From Rhodocyclaceae bacterium (GTDB taxonomy: Bacteria; Pseudomonadota; Gammaproteobacteria; Burkholderiales; Rhodocyclaceae), in the NCBI GenBank assembly GCA_016791115.1, contig JAEUNL010000042.1, positions 1 through 41,749 of the forward strand: a DNA stretch of 41,749 nucleotides, in the 5' to 3' direction. Every line of letters begins with the position of its first letter. Position 1 is the first letter of the stretch. The notes beneath the pieces are model-generated. The model was not told the DNA's origin. It worked only from the letters and a program-made list of their open reading frames with translations, and did no database searches. Of this stretch, positions 25,475-34,252 are shown piece by piece. The position numbers and the translations under genes are program-made.

Positions 25475-26602
25475 GTGTCGAGTCTGTATCCCGCAGTAGA
25501 CCCCAACGGCCTGCTCGAATACTCGGTCGTCTATACCGACCGCTCCCTCAACCACATGTCGCAGGCCTTTCAGGGCGTCATGCGCGATATCGCCGGCATC
25601 CTGAAGCGCGCCTACGCGGCAAGGACGGCCGTCGTCGTGCCGGGCAGTGGCACATTCGGCATGGAGGCGGTCGCACGGCAGTTTGCGACCGACAAGAAGT
25701 GTCTGGTGATCCGCAACGGCTGGTTCAGCTTCCGCTGGAGCCAGATCCTGGAAATGGGCCGCATTGCGTCATCGACCGCAGTTCTCAAGGCGCGCCCGAT
25801 CGAGACCGGCAGCAAGGCCGCGTTCGCGCCGGCACCGATCGAGGAAGTCGTTGCCGCGATTCGCCAGCAACGCCCCGACGTGGTATTCGCCCCGCATGTC
25901 GAGACCTCGGCCGGCATGATTCTGCCCGACGACTACCTGCGCGCCGTCGGTGCGGCAGTACGCGAGGTCGGCGGATTGTTCGTGCTCGACTGCATCGCAT
26001 CCGGCACGATCTGGGTGGACATGCAGGCGAGTCTGGTAGACGTACTGGTCAGCGCGCCGCAAAAGGGCTGGAGCGGTTCGCCCTGCTGCGGTCTGGTCAT
26101 GCTGGGCGAACGCGCGCGCGAACGCATCGATGCGACCACCAGCACCAGCTTTGCCTGCGACCTGAAGAAGTGGATGCAGATCATGGAAGCCTACGAAGGC
26201 GGCGCCCACGCCTACCACGCGACCATGCCCACCGACGCGCTGACGCGCGTGCGCGACATGATGGTCGACACGGAAAGCCAGGGCTTCGCCACCGTGCGCG
26301 CCCAGCAGCAGGAACTCGGCGACCGCGTGCGCGCGCTGCTCGAGCGCAAGGGCTACGCGAGCGTCGCCGCGAAGGGTTTTCAGGCACCCGGCGTCGTGGT
26401 GAGCTACACCGATGACGCCGAGATCCAGACGGGGAAGAAGTTCCTCTCGCTCGGCATGCAGATCGCCGCTGGCGTGCCGCTACAGTGCGACGAGCCGGCA
26501 GATTTCCGCACCTTCCGCGTCGGCCTGTTCGGCCTGGACAAGCTGCGCAACATCGATCGCACGGTGCAGACGCTGGAAAAGGCGTTGAGCCAGCTTTCCT
26601 GA
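25475..26602 (+). CDS. Class V aminotransferase, alanine-glyoxylate type
   Basis: A 375-residue PLP enzyme of the alanine-glyoxylate/serine-glyoxylate aminotransferase group. Seen: VVVPGSGTFGMEAVARQF (PLP phosphate loop), FVLDCIASG with the cofactor aspartate, and VSAPQKGWSGSPCCGLVML with the PLP lysine. FRVGLFGLDKLRN near the end fits the family arginine. The start GTG 25475 is chosen, with GGAG eight bases upstream; the open frame continues upstream without similarity. Probably transaminates glyoxylate or a related 2-oxo acid; the substrate cannot be told from sequence. A GC hairpin follows the stop. Confidence 0.8.
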   Translation: MSSLYPAVDPNGLLEYSVVYTDRSLNHMSQAFQGVMRDIAGILKRAYAARTAVVVPGSGTFGMEAVARQFATDKKCLVIRNGWFSFRWSQILEMGRIASSTAVLKARPIETGSKAAFAPAPIEEVVAAIRQQRPDVVFAPHVETSAGMILPDDYLRAVGAAVREVGGLFVLDCIASGTIWVDMQASLVDVLVSAPQKGWSGSPCCGLVMLGERARERIDATTSTSFACDLKKWMQIMEAYEGGAHAYHATMPTDALTRVRDMMVDTESQGFATVRAQQQELGDRVRALLERKGYASVAAKGFQAPGVVVSYTDDAEIQTGKKFLSLGMQIAAGVPLQCDEPADFRTFRVGLFGLDKLRNIDRTVQTLEKALSQLS

Positions 26603-26613
26603 GTGGCATTTCC

Positions 26614-26639
26614 CGAGGTGGCCGGCCCCGGCCACCTCG
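26614..26639 (+). terminator. GC-rich hairpin after the aminotransferase gene
   Basis: CGAGGTGGCCGG and CCGGCCACCTCG form a 12-bp inverted repeat (in practice fewer paired bases around a small loop) 12 bp after the stop. No U-run follows. A second hairpin, ACCCTGA-TCAAG-TCAGGGT, lies at 26659-26677 and is followed by TATTTCC; it could be the true terminator or an operator for fpr. Confidence 0.5.
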
Positions 26640-26785
26640 ACCCGAGGCACGCGCCTCAACCCTGATCAAGTCAGGGTATTTCCGCCGCGCATATCCATAG
26701 AATCGCTTGTTGTTTCGGGGAATGCCCCGCATTCGCGCGGCTAGAATGACGCCTCTTCGATCACAGCAGAGGATCCCAGCGCATC

Positions 26786-27562
26786 ATGGCAGCCGTCGGC
26801 ACGGAACGCGTCATCGACGTCCATCATTGGAACGATACGCTCTTCAGTTTCAGGACCACACGTGACCGCGGACTGCGGTTCGAGAACGGTCACTTCGTGA
26901 TGATCGGACTTGAAGTGGAAGGCAAACCGTTGATGCGCGCCTACAGCATCGCAAGCGCCAACTACGACGAGCACCTCGAATTTCTCAGCATCAAGGTGCA
27001 GGATGGCGCGCTAACGTCGCGCCTGCAGAACATCCGGCCGGGTGACGCCATCCTCGTCAGCCGCAAGCCGGTCGGCACGCTGGTGCTGCACGACCTGCTG
27101 CCGGGCAAGCACCTCTACCTCTTCGCCACGGGAACCGGGCTGGCGCCCTTCATGAGCATCATCCGCGACCCGGAAACTTACGAACGGTTTGAAAAGGTCG
27201 TGCTGGTGCACGGCGTGCGGCTGGTGAGCGAACTGGCCTATGCGGATTACATCAATGGCGAAATGCCGAATCACGAGTTTCTCGGCGACGTGATCCGCGA
27301 ACGTCTGATCTACTACCCCACGGTCACGCGAGAGCCCTACCAGAATCGGGGCCGTCTGACCGATCTCGTCGAATCCGGCCGCCTGTTCGAGGACATCGGC
27401 CTGCCGCCGCTCGACCCGGCACGCGACCGCGCGATGATTTGCGGCAGCCCGAGCATGCTCAAGGACACCTGCGCGCTGCTCGACGCACGCGGCTTCGAAA
27501 TTTCGCCGCAGACCGGCGTGGCCGGCGACTACGTGATCGAGCGCGCTTTCGTCGAGAAATAG
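26786..27562 (+). CDS. fpr: Ferredoxin--NADP reductase
   Basis: A 258-residue FAD enzyme of the bacterial Fpr class, moving electrons between NADPH and ferredoxin or flavodoxin. Family signs: RAYSIAS (about 52-58, FAD binding), the GTGLAPFMSIIRDPE nucleotide loop, the LVHGVRLVSELAY segment, CGSPSMLKD near 220, and a C-terminus ending in DYVIERAFVEK as in short Fpr enzymes that stack the flavin. The start at ATG 26786 fits the family length. A TAGAAT -10-like element stands about 45 bp upstream, without a clear -35. It is monocistronic and convergent with the SMP-30-like gene. Confidence 0.93.
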   Translation: MAAVGTERVIDVHHWNDTLFSFRTTRDRGLRFENGHFVMIGLEVEGKPLMRAYSIASANYDEHLEFLSIKVQDGALTSRLQNIRPGDAILVSRKPVGTLVLHDLLPGKHLYLFATGTGLAPFMSIIRDPETYERFEKVVLVHGVRLVSELAYADYINGEMPNHEFLGDVIRERLIYYPTVTREPYQNRGRLTDLVESGRLFEDIGLPPLDPARDRAMICGSPSMLKDTCALLDARGFEISPQTGVAGDYVIERAFVEK

Positions 27563-27575
27563 GCGGTGACGGGTT

Positions 27576-27606
27576 CGCGGCGTGCGGCACGTCGCCGCAC
27601 GCCGCG
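27576..27606 (+). terminator. Strong hairpin after fpr
   Basis: A perfect 13-bp stem CGCGGCGTGCGGC / GCCGCACGCCGCG with loop ACGTC, starting 13 bp after the fpr stop. No U-run is present, but a stem this stable between convergent genes would stop or stabilise transcripts from both sides. A second small hairpin GCAGGG-GATT-CCCTGC lies at 27645-27660 nearer the minus-strand gene end. Confidence 0.65.
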
Positions 27607-27692
27607 CCACGCCCGCTTCCGGCCGAACCGGGGGCTGAAGTGCTGCAGGGGATTCCCTGCCCGGCCGGGAAACGACGGTTGCCGATCGCGCG

Positions 27693-28643
27693 TCAGCGAT
27701 CGAATTTCTGCAGGAGGAACTCCTTCGCCTTCGGCGCATTGGCGTCGATCAGCGAATCGAGCCGCGCATTCAGCACGTACACCGAGCGGGCTACACGGGT
27801 TCCGGTAGTCGGAAAGCTCATTGCGGTTTTCCTGCGCGACACCTCCGTTGCCGAACGCCAGCCATCGCTGGAGACCAGTTCGACCAGCGCATCCGCGCCC
27901 TGGTTCTGGACCACGAACAGGCGATTCGCCGAATCGAGGATCAACCCGTCCGCGCCCTTGAGTGGCGATTTCAAGGCGATCGACTCGATTTTGTCGGGGT
28001 GCTTGAGGCTGACCCGGAACAGATCCCCGGTGTTGTACTTGGCGACCAGCAGATAGCCACCGGGATGGACGACGATGCCGTTGAGGTTGAAGCCCTCGCC
28101 CCTGAACAGGTCACTGCGCGCGAACACCGAGCGTTTCCCGGCGGTATCAATGCGATAGATCACTGGCGCAAAACTGTCGGTCACGTACACGTTGCCCTTG
28201 TCGTCCTGCGCCAGGTCGTTGGCGAAATGGCCGCCGTCGACCAGCCCCCCGAGATCATGGTAGGCCCGTTGCGCGCCCGTGCTGGCGTCGTAGACGGCGA
28301 CGGCCGCGAGCTTGTTGCGCGTCGCGTCCGAAGATCGCGTTGACAACCCGGGATCCGAGTTGGCTACCCACAGCAGATTGCGCTTTCGGTCCCACAACAC
28401 GCCCACCGTCGATATGAGCTTCTCGTCCGTGATGAATGGCTGGTAGTCGCCTGAAGCCGAGACACGTGCGATGACGCCATGGCGCAGCGAACTGACGATG
28501 AAGGTCTTGTCCTTGGCGGAATAGGCGATGCCCTCCGGGTAGGCCTGATCGGCCGTGAAGGCGACGCCATCGGCCGCCATTCCATTTCCGGCAAGGGCCA
28601 GTATTGCCATGCCGAAACTTGCCACTGCTGCAATCTTTCTCAC
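27693..28643 (-). CDS. Secreted SMP-30/gluconolactonase-like beta-propeller protein
   Basis: A 316-residue protein with a signal peptide (residues 1-24, ending GNGMA-AD). The mature part has propeller-type repeats: YPEGIAYSAKDKTFIVSSLRHGVIARV, GVLWDRKRNLLWVANSD, FANDLAQDDKGNVYVTDSFAPVIYRID, NGIVVHPGGYLLVAKYN, and ADGLILDSANRLFVVQNQG. This layout is shared by SMP-30/gluconolactonase and strictosidine-synthase-like proteins; the substrate is unknown. The start is GTG 28643 with GAGG eleven bases upstream. Last gene of the aco-lipA run, 55 bp after lipA, so possibly co-expressed for acetoin growth. Confidence 0.7.
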   Translation of the reverse strand: MRKIAAVASFGMAILALAGNGMAADGVAFTADQAYPEGIAYSAKDKTFIVSSLRHGVIARVSASGDYQPFITDEKLISTVGVLWDRKRNLLWVANSDPGLSTRSSDATRNKLAAVAVYDASTGAQRAYHDLGGLVDGGHFANDLAQDDKGNVYVTDSFAPVIYRIDTAGKRSVFARSDLFRGEGFNLNGIVVHPGGYLLVAKYNTGDLFRVSLKHPDKIESIALKSPLKGADGLILDSANRLFVVQNQGADALVELVSSDGWRSATEVSRRKTAMSFPTTGTRVARSVYVLNARLDSLIDANAPKAKEFLLQKFDR

Positions 28644-28698
28644 TGCTCGTCCTCTTTTGGTGGAATTGAATGTTTCCGGAATCGCTGACCGGAGCACT

Positions 28699-29676
28699 TC
28701 ATCCGGAGCGCACGCCGGCCATGTCGAGTGCCCGCTCCGCGTAATACGACGAACGCACCAGCGGCCCGGCCACGACATCGCGAAAACCCATTGCGCGTGC
28801 GATTCCGGAGAGCGCATCGAACTCGGCCGGCGTCACATAGCGACTGACCGGCATGTGCGCGCGCGAAGGCGCCAGGTACTGCCCGAGCGTAACGATGTCG
28901 CAAGACACCGCACGCAGGTCGTGCAGCACTTCGACGATCTCCTCGTCTCGTTCTCCGAGGCCGAGCATCAAGCCGGCCTTGGTCGGAATTGCCGGATGGC
29001 GCAGCTTGAAGCGACGCAACAGCTCGAGCGAACCGGTGTAATCCGCACCAGGCCTCGCCGCGCGGTACAACCGCGGCACTGTCTCGATGTTGTGATTGAA
29101 GATGTCGGGAAGCCCGTTCTGCAGCGCATCGAGCGCGCGATCCTCGCGCCCGCGAAAATCCGGCGTCAGCGCCTCGACCCGCGTTCCGGGCGACAGCTCC
29201 CGGATCTCGCGAACGCACGCTGCAAAGTGCCCAGCACCGCCGTCGCGCAGATCGTCGCGATCGACCGAGGTGATCACCACGTATCGCAATCCCATGCGTG
29301 CGACGGTGCGGGCCAGCCTCCCCGGCTCGCCCCCATCCAGCGGCAAGGGTTTTCCGTGAGCCACATCGCAAAAGGCACAGCGCCGCGTGCACAGCGCGCC
29401 CATGATCATGAAGGTCGCGGTACCACGTCCAAAGCACTCGCCAATGTTCGGGCAGGCAGCCTCCTCGCACACCGTGGTGAGCCCCTGCTCGCGCAGCAGG
29501 CGCTGCAAGCGGCGTACCGCATGCGTGCCTGGATCCCGCGCTTTCAACCAGTCAGGCTTGGCGGGCACGCTGGGCGGCACGACAGGTTTGACCGGTATGC
29601 GGGCGAGTTTTTCGCGCCCGCGCAATCCTGCGAACGAGGCAGGATTGTCGAGAAACGTTTCGGTCGTCGATTCCAT
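28699..29676 (-). CDS. lipA: Lipoyl synthase LipA
   Basis: A 325-residue radical SAM enzyme that adds two sulfurs to protein-bound octanoyl groups. Both clusters are visible: the auxiliary cluster motif [12 protein letters not shown] and the SAM cluster motif [10 protein letters not shown]; the terminal RSSY serine ligand is present near 307. It lies 52 bp after acoC in the same direction. A lipA copy inside an acetoin operon makes sense because AcoC carries a lipoyl domain. It may be a second, dedicated copy; a housekeeping lipA with lipB would be expected elsewhere. Confidence 0.95.
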   Translation of the reverse strand: MESTTETFLDNPASFAGLRGREKLARIPVKPVVPPSVPAKPDWLKARDPGTHAVRRLQRLLREQGLTTVCEEAACPNIGECFGRGTATFMIMGALCTRRCAFCDVAHGKPLPLDGGEPGRLARTVARMGLRYVVITSVDRDDLRDGGAGHFAACVREIRELSPGTRVEALTPDFRGREDRALDALQNGLPDIFNHNIETVPRLYRAARPGADYTGSLELLRRFKLRHPAIPTKAGLMLGLGERDEEIVEVLHDLRAVSCDIVTLGQYLAPSRAHMPVSRYVTPAEFDALSGIARAMGFRDVVAGPLVRSSYYAERALDMAGVRSG

Positions 29677-29728
29677 TCAGATGGCACCGCTACAGCGTGG
29701 CGGGCGCGCCGCGCCCGCCACGCACGGC

Positions 29729-30841
29729 TCAGGAAAGAAACTGCTTGATCAACTGATTGACTTCGTTTGCCGCTTCCATCTGCACCATATGGCCTTTGCC
29801 GGCAATCACCTCGACCTGCGCCTTGCCGGTGTAGGCCCTCGCGTGCGCAACCGGAATGATCTGATCCGCCTCACCCCAGATGATCAGAACCGGCTTGCCG
29901 AGCGCCGCCACCTGGTCGCGCAGAACCGACTGCTGCCGCCCGTCGGCAAACAGCGCCGAAGACAGGGTACGCAACGCAGCGTCTACACCTTCGATGCGCT
30001 TGTACTTCATGATGTCTTCGACGAGCTGGCGCGTGACCAGCGACGCGTCGCCGAACAGCTTCATCAGTTGTGGCTTGATCGCATTGCGGTTGGCTGCACC
30101 GACGAAACCCTGGATGTAGTCGCCGTTGATCTCGGCGCCAAGCCCGGCGCCGCAGATCAGCGTCAGCGATTCGACACGCGCCGGCGCCTGGACCGCAGCA
30201 GCCATCGCCACGCCCGCCCCCATGGAATGGCCGACCAGATTGGCCTTGTCGACGCCGACCGCATCCATGAAGCACAGCAGCGCGTCAGCCAGTTCGCTCA
30301 GCGCGCCGGAGCCGACGTCCTTCGTCGATTCGCCGTGTCCCGGAAGGTCGACGGCATACACCGTGCGCGAATTTGCCAGCGCTTCGTGATTGAACAACCA
30401 GTTGTTGAGGTCGCCTCCGAAGCCGTGGATCAGTATGACGGGCGTTCCACCCTCTCCACGCTTCAGGTAACGGATGCTGCGGTTGCCGACCTGGATCTTC
30501 TCTGGCGACGCACCCGACGACTCGTCGTCCGCGGTGAGCGGCTTGAAGTTGGCCAGAGCATCCGCTACTGCCGCATCGATCTCGGCATCCGGTACATCTG
30601 CCGCGGCGATTACACCCAACAGCCCGCCGACCGGCAAAGTGTCCTCGGCTGCGGCAAGCTGACGGCGCATGATGCCGTCTGCCGCCGCCTCCACGGCTCC
30701 AGCGATCTTCTCGCTCTCGACCTCGACAATCTCCTCACCGCGCTTGATTGCGTCACCGACCTGCTTCAGCCAGCAGTTCACTTTGCCCTGCTCCATGGAG
30801 AGACCCCATTTGGGCATCGTGACCAACGTAATTTCACTCAT
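29729..30841 (-). CDS. acoC: Acetoin dehydrogenase E2 component AcoC (dihydrolipoamide acetyltransferase)
   Basis: A 370-residue protein of two parts. The N-terminal lipoyl domain (1-80) has K45 in EVESEKIAGAV. The C-terminal alpha/beta-hydrolase fold (about 115-370) has GHSMGAG with S206, a DQIIP aspartate and H351 in GKGHMVQ. This architecture, differing from classical E2 catalytic domains, is characteristic of acetoin-system AcoC in betaproteobacteria. It transfers the acetyl group from acetoin to CoA. Its ATG (30839-30841) overlaps the acoB stop as ATGA, which fixes the start against a longer open frame. Confidence 0.94.
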   Translation of the reverse strand: MSEITLVTMPKWGLSMEQGKVNCWLKQVGDAIKRGEEIVEVESEKIAGAVEAAADGIMRRQLAAAEDTLPVGGLLGVIAAADVPDAEIDAAVADALANFKPLTADDESSGASPEKIQVGNRSIRYLKRGEGGTPVILIHGFGGDLNNWLFNHEALANSRTVYAVDLPGHGESTKDVGSGALSELADALLCFMDAVGVDKANLVGHSMGAGVAMAAAVQAPARVESLTLICGAGLGAEINGDYIQGFVGAANRNAIKPQLMKLFGDASLVTRQLVEDIMKYKRIEGVDAALRTLSSALFADGRQQSVLRDQVAALGKPVLIIWGEADQIIPVAHARAYTGKAQVEVIAGKGHMVQMEAANEVNQLIKQFLS

Positions 30842-31851
30842 CGACGAAACTCCATAACTCGCCCGATCGCGCCTTGAATGTCGGCGACGGTCGGAATGTA
30901 GATGTCTTCCAGCGCGTCGCTGAAAGGAGGCGGCACGTGCGGTGCCGTGACCTGCTCGATCGGCGCCTTGAGCGCGCCGAAGGCCTTCTGTGCAACCAGG
31001 CCGGCGATATCGCTCGCCATGCTGCAACGCGGGTTGGATTCGTCGACCACCACCAGTCGTCCGGTGCGCTCGACGCTCTCGAGCACGGTCGCCTCGTCGA
31101 GAGGAGAAGTCGTACGCAGGTCGATCACTTCGACATGGACGCCGTTCTTCTGCATCGCCTGGGCCGCCTGGTCAGCCAGATGGACCATGCGCCCGAGCGT
31201 CACCACGGTGATGTCATCGCCTTCTCGAACCACATTGGCCTCGCCAAACGGAACGGTGTAGCTTTCCTCCGGCACTTCGCCTTCGAGCGTGTAGAGCATC
31301 TTGTGCTCCATGAATATCACCGGGTCGTTGTCGCGGATCGCCTGGATCAACATGCCTTTCGCATCGTATGGCGTTGCCGGCATCACGACCTTGAGGCCCG
31401 GAATATGGGTAAACAGCGAGTACAGGCACTGCGAGTGCTGGGCCGCGGCGCGGAAGCCGGCGCCGTACATGGTGCGAATGACGACCGGAGTTTCCGCCTT
31501 GCCGCCGAACATGTAGCGGAACTTGGCCGCCTGATTGAAGATCTGGTCGAAGCAGACGCCCATGAAGTCGACGAACATCAATTCGGCAACCGGCCGCAAG
31601 CCATTTGTTGCCGCGCCGATCGCGGCGCCAATGAAGCCCGACTCCGAGATCGGCGTATCGATCACTCGCCCCGGGAACTTGTGATAGAGGCCCTTGGTCA
31701 CGCCGAGCACGCCGCCCCACGCATCCTGCTCGCCGGGCGAGCCTTCGCCGCCGTGGTTGTCCTCGCCCATTACGATGACGCTCGAATCGCGTGCCATCTC
31801 CTGCGCGAGCGCCTCGTTGATTGCCTGTTGATAGGTGATCTTTCTTGCCAT
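30838..31851 (-). CDS. acoB: Acetoin dehydrogenase E1 beta subunit AcoB
   Basis: A 337-residue transketolase-type E1 beta subunit. Seen: ITYQQAINEALAQEM at the start, DTPISESGFIGAAIGAA with the conserved glutamate, FMGVCFDQIFNQAAKFRYMFGG, and the C-terminal domain DITVVTLGRMVHLA. With AcoA it forms the thiamine-diphosphate enzyme that cleaves acetoin into acetaldehyde and an acetyl group. It starts 18 bp after acoA and overlaps acoC. Pyruvate dehydrogenase E1 beta is the nearest alternative, but the neighbours support acetoin. Confidence 0.95.
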   Translation of the reverse strand: MARKITYQQAINEALAQEMARDSSVIVMGEDNHGGEGSPGEQDAWGGVLGVTKGLYHKFPGRVIDTPISESGFIGAAIGAATNGLRPVAELMFVDFMGVCFDQIFNQAAKFRYMFGGKAETPVVIRTMYGAGFRAAAQHSQCLYSLFTHIPGLKVVMPATPYDAKGMLIQAIRDNDPVIFMEHKMLYTLEGEVPEESYTVPFGEANVVREGDDITVVTLGRMVHLADQAAQAMQKNGVHVEVIDLRTTSPLDEATVLESVERTGRLVVVDESNPRCSMASDIAGLVAQKAFGALKAPIEQVTAPHVPPPFSDALEDIYIPTVADIQGAIGRVMEFRR

Positions 31852-31869
31852 TTCTCTCTCCCTGGGCGC

Positions 31870-32844
31870 TTAGTACGAAACGTAGACGTCGGTCATCAGA
31901 TCGGCTGCAGCAGGCTTCGGATCGCTCTTCGCCCGCCGGACGGACTCCTCGATCAGCGCCGCCACTTCCGCATCGATCGCAGACAGCTCCGCCTGGGTCA
32001 GTTGCCCGGCACCCGTCACGCGCTTGGCGAAAGTCGTGAGACAGTCCTTCGCCTCCTTGATGTGTGCAACCTCGTTCGGCGCGCGATATTTCTGCTGGTC
32101 GCCTTCGAAGTGCCCGTAGTAGCGCGACAGCTTCACTTCCAGCAGGGTCGGCCCGCCACCCTTGCGGGCGCGCTCGATCGCCTCCCCTGCGGCTTCATGC
32201 ACGGCAAAGAAATCGAACCCGTCGACGATCACCCCGGGCATCCCGAATGCGCTCGCCCGATCGGCGATGTTGTCGCACGCCACCGAGTACTTGCTCGACG
32301 TCGCCTCGGCGTAGCCGTTGTTCTCTGCAACGAAGATCGCGGGCAGGTTCCAGACCGTCGCCAGGTTCAAGGCTTCGAAGATGGTGCCCTGATTGGACGC
32401 GCCATCGCCAAAGAAGCAGATGGCAACGTCGTCGAGCTTGCGCAGCTTCATCGCCAGCGCTGCGCCACAGATGAGCGGCCCGCCGCCGCCCACGATTCCG
32501 TTGGCCCCCATCATGCCGAGCGACAGATCCGCGATATGCATGGACCCCCCCTTGCCACGGCAGGTTCCTGTCTTCTTGCCCCAGATCTCGGCCATCATCC
32601 CCATGACATCGACGCCCTTGGCGATGCAATGACCATGGCCGCGATGCGTACTGGCAATGTAATCGTCCTTGCCCAGATGCATGCAGATGCCGGTTGCCGA
32701 CGCCTCCTCGCCCGCATACAGGTGTACGAAGCCCGGGATCTCGCCGGTCGCGAAGTCGGCATGCAGCCGATCTTCGAAATCGCGGATAGTCCGCATCGTC
32801 CGATAGGCCTGCAACAGCCGGTCCTTGGTCAGTTCTGACGCCAT
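31870..32844 (-). CDS. acoA: Acetoin dehydrogenase E1 alpha subunit AcoA
   Basis: A 324-residue E1 alpha subunit. The thiamine-diphosphate motif runs from GDGASNQGTIFEALNLAT to about VAENN, and HRGHGHCIAKG and GKGGSMHIADLSLGMMGANGIVGGG are as in acetoin/pyruvate E1 alpha proteins. ATG 32842-32844 follows GAGGAAGG and gives the family start; the longer open frame upstream is rejected. It lies 88 bp after acoX and is the first catalytic subunit of the complex. No E3 (acoL) gene is present here, so the complex presumably borrows a dihydrolipoamide dehydrogenase. Confidence 0.95.
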   Translation of the reverse strand: MASELTKDRLLQAYRTMRTIRDFEDRLHADFATGEIPGFVHLYAGEEASATGICMHLGKDDYIASTHRGHGHCIAKGVDVMGMMAEIWGKKTGTCRGKGGSMHIADLSLGMMGANGIVGGGGPLICGAALAMKLRKLDDVAICFFGDGASNQGTIFEALNLATVWNLPAIFVAENNGYAEATSSKYSVACDNIADRASAFGMPGVIVDGFDFFAVHEAAGEAIERARKGGGPTLLEVKLSRYYGHFEGDQQKYRAPNEVAHIKEAKDCLTTFAKRVTGAGQLTQAELSAIDAEVAALIEESVRRAKSDPKPAAADLMTDVYVSY

Positions 32845-32932
32845 ACCTTCCTCCTCTTTCTCTTCAAGTAAGCTGTTGCCGCGCCGCCGGCTAACCACCC
32901 GCCGGCCGGACACCGACAACTCGAAAAAAACG

Positions 32933-33961
32933 TCATACGTCGAGCAACCCGCGCGTGGCCGCAATATGCAAAGTGCGCGCCACGTCGATCGTTCTCGGGC
33001 CGTTCGAATCGAGCATCACCTCGACCGTATCGCCCCGTCCAAACTCGATCTCCCTCTCGCCGTCGACCGCCACCGTTCCCGCCCCCGATACGACACGTAC
33101 GCGCTCGCCCGGCCTCATCAGCCCATGCTTAGCGACACTCACTCGCTCGAGCAGCCCGGGCGCGATCGGCGCCACGAACCGGCGCACCCCGCTGCCGCCA
33201 GCGCGGCCGAAGCGCACGCGGAGTCCATGTGGCTCGTCGCGTCTCACGGGCTGAAGCAGCCCCGCGATACTCGACAGTCCGACCGAATCGGGTTCCGCGA
33301 AAGCGACGAACAACTCTTCAAGTGCTTCCGGCTGCCACACCGCGCGTGACGCAATATGCATATGCCTCGTCACGCACACATCCACCAGCGCAACTTCGCA
33401 GCGTCCGCACGCCTCGACCACGATGCGCTTGTTGGCCAGTGTCGCCTCGGCTCGCGACACGCGCCCGGATGCAAGCAAGCCGGTGGCGAAGCCTGCGGTC
33501 GTCGCCTCACGAAGATCGGGGAATGCATTGTTCGTGCCCGTAGACAAGGTCGTGATCGGCACGTCGCCGCAACGCATGGCTACTGCACGATGCGTGCCGT
33601 CGCCGCCAAGAACGACGATTGCCGCGACGCCCCGCGCAACCATGAGGTCCACCGCATTGAAGGTGTCCGTCACCGACTCGCTGATGTCCATGTTCAGGAA
33701 CTCGACTGCGGGCCACGGTATGTGCGCCTCGGCCCGATGCGCGACAATTGCCCTCTCGACGGCAGCGGCAATGCCGGTCATGTCGGGCATCATCATCACG
33801 TGGCCAACACCGAACGCTCCCAGCGCGCCGAGCACGCGCTGGATCATGTTGGCCTTCTCTATCGTCGGGAAGACCGTGGCTTTTGCGGTAAGGCGGCGGA
33901 TATCCCTGCCGGAAGCCGGATTTGCAATGATGCCGACGGATGCCGGGTTGCTGTAAGACAC
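32933..33961 (-). CDS. acoX: AcoX, NAD-kinase-like protein of the acetoin operon
   Basis: A 342-residue protein of the ATP-NAD-kinase/diacylglycerol-kinase fold. Seen: SVGIIANPASGRDIRRL at the start, VVLGGDGTHRAVA (the GGDG nucleotide motif) and TLSTGTNNAFP. AcoX proteins accompany acoABC in many bacteria; their exact role is unsettled. The start is set at GTG 33961 although its ribosome site is poor. The longer frame begins with TTG at 34000, but the sigma54 promoter at 34001-34016 would start RNA near 33990, downstream of that TTG. It is the first gene of the acoXABC-lipA operon. Confidence 0.85.
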   Translation of the reverse strand: MSYSNPASVGIIANPASGRDIRRLTAKATVFPTIEKANMIQRVLGALGAFGVGHVMMMPDMTGIAAAVERAIVAHRAEAHIPWPAVEFLNMDISESVTDTFNAVDLMVARGVAAIVVLGGDGTHRAVAMRCGDVPITTLSTGTNNAFPDLREATTAGFATGLLASGRVSRAEATLANKRIVVEACGRCEVALVDVCVTRHMHIASRAVWQPEALEELFVAFAEPDSVGLSSIAGLLQPVRRDEPHGLRVRFGRAGGSGVRRFVAPIAPGLLERVSVAKHGLMRPGERVRVVSGAGTVAVDGEREIEFGRGDTVEVMLDSNGPRTIDVARTLHIAATRGLLDV

Positions 33962-34000
33962 GAAGCTGAATATCCGATTGAATGAACTGGAACGCTGCAA

Positions 34001-34016
34001 TGCAATTCGGATGCCT
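34001..34016 (-). promoter_or_regulatory. Sigma54 promoter of the aco operon
   Basis: On the minus strand AGGCATCCGAATTGCA matches the sigma54 pattern TGGCACG-N4-TTGCA, with GG and GC exactly ten bases apart and the full TTGCA. The expected start site is near 33990, leaving about 30 bases to the acoX GTG. The AcoR gene immediately upstream encodes the needed activator, and palindromic enhancer candidates lie 90-145 bp upstream. Confidence 0.8.
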
Positions 34017-34102
34017 GACGCAGTGTGGACTGCCGCATGCCGGTTTCACTCAGTGAATCGGCTTCGGCAGTCCGGATGAGAGGCGGAATGCGTCTCGCGG
34101 GA

Positions 34103-34149
34103 TGTCGCTTCACTCGACAGGTGTCGCAGGCGATGCGACAGATGACGCG
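34103..34149 (-). promoter_or_regulatory. AcoR enhancer candidates upstream of acoX
   Basis: Two 16-bp sites of the form TGCGACA-N2-TGTCGCA: CTCGACA-GG-TGTCGCA at 34113-34128 and TGCGACA-GA-TGACGCG at 34134-34149, offset by 21 bp (two helical turns). An extra half site TGTCGCT is at 34103-34109. They sit 90-145 bp upstream of the sigma54 promoter, the usual enhancer distance. The same palindrome recurs upstream of acoR and of the porin gene. AcoR binding is inferred. Confidence 0.65.
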
Positions 34150-34252
34150 CGCTGTTCAGGCATTGCGCGGCCGTTCGACGAGGCGGTCGGTCAACAAGAA
34201 ACGCCGTCGCTCGCCCGCAGGCGAAGGACGGCGTCCAGTGGACTGCGAGAGA

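Noticed and set aside
33962..34000. Upstream TTG start for acoX at 34000
   Set aside because: It would lie upstream of the RNA start predicted from the sigma54 promoter at 34001-34016, and the family N-terminus begins near residue 14 of that longer form.
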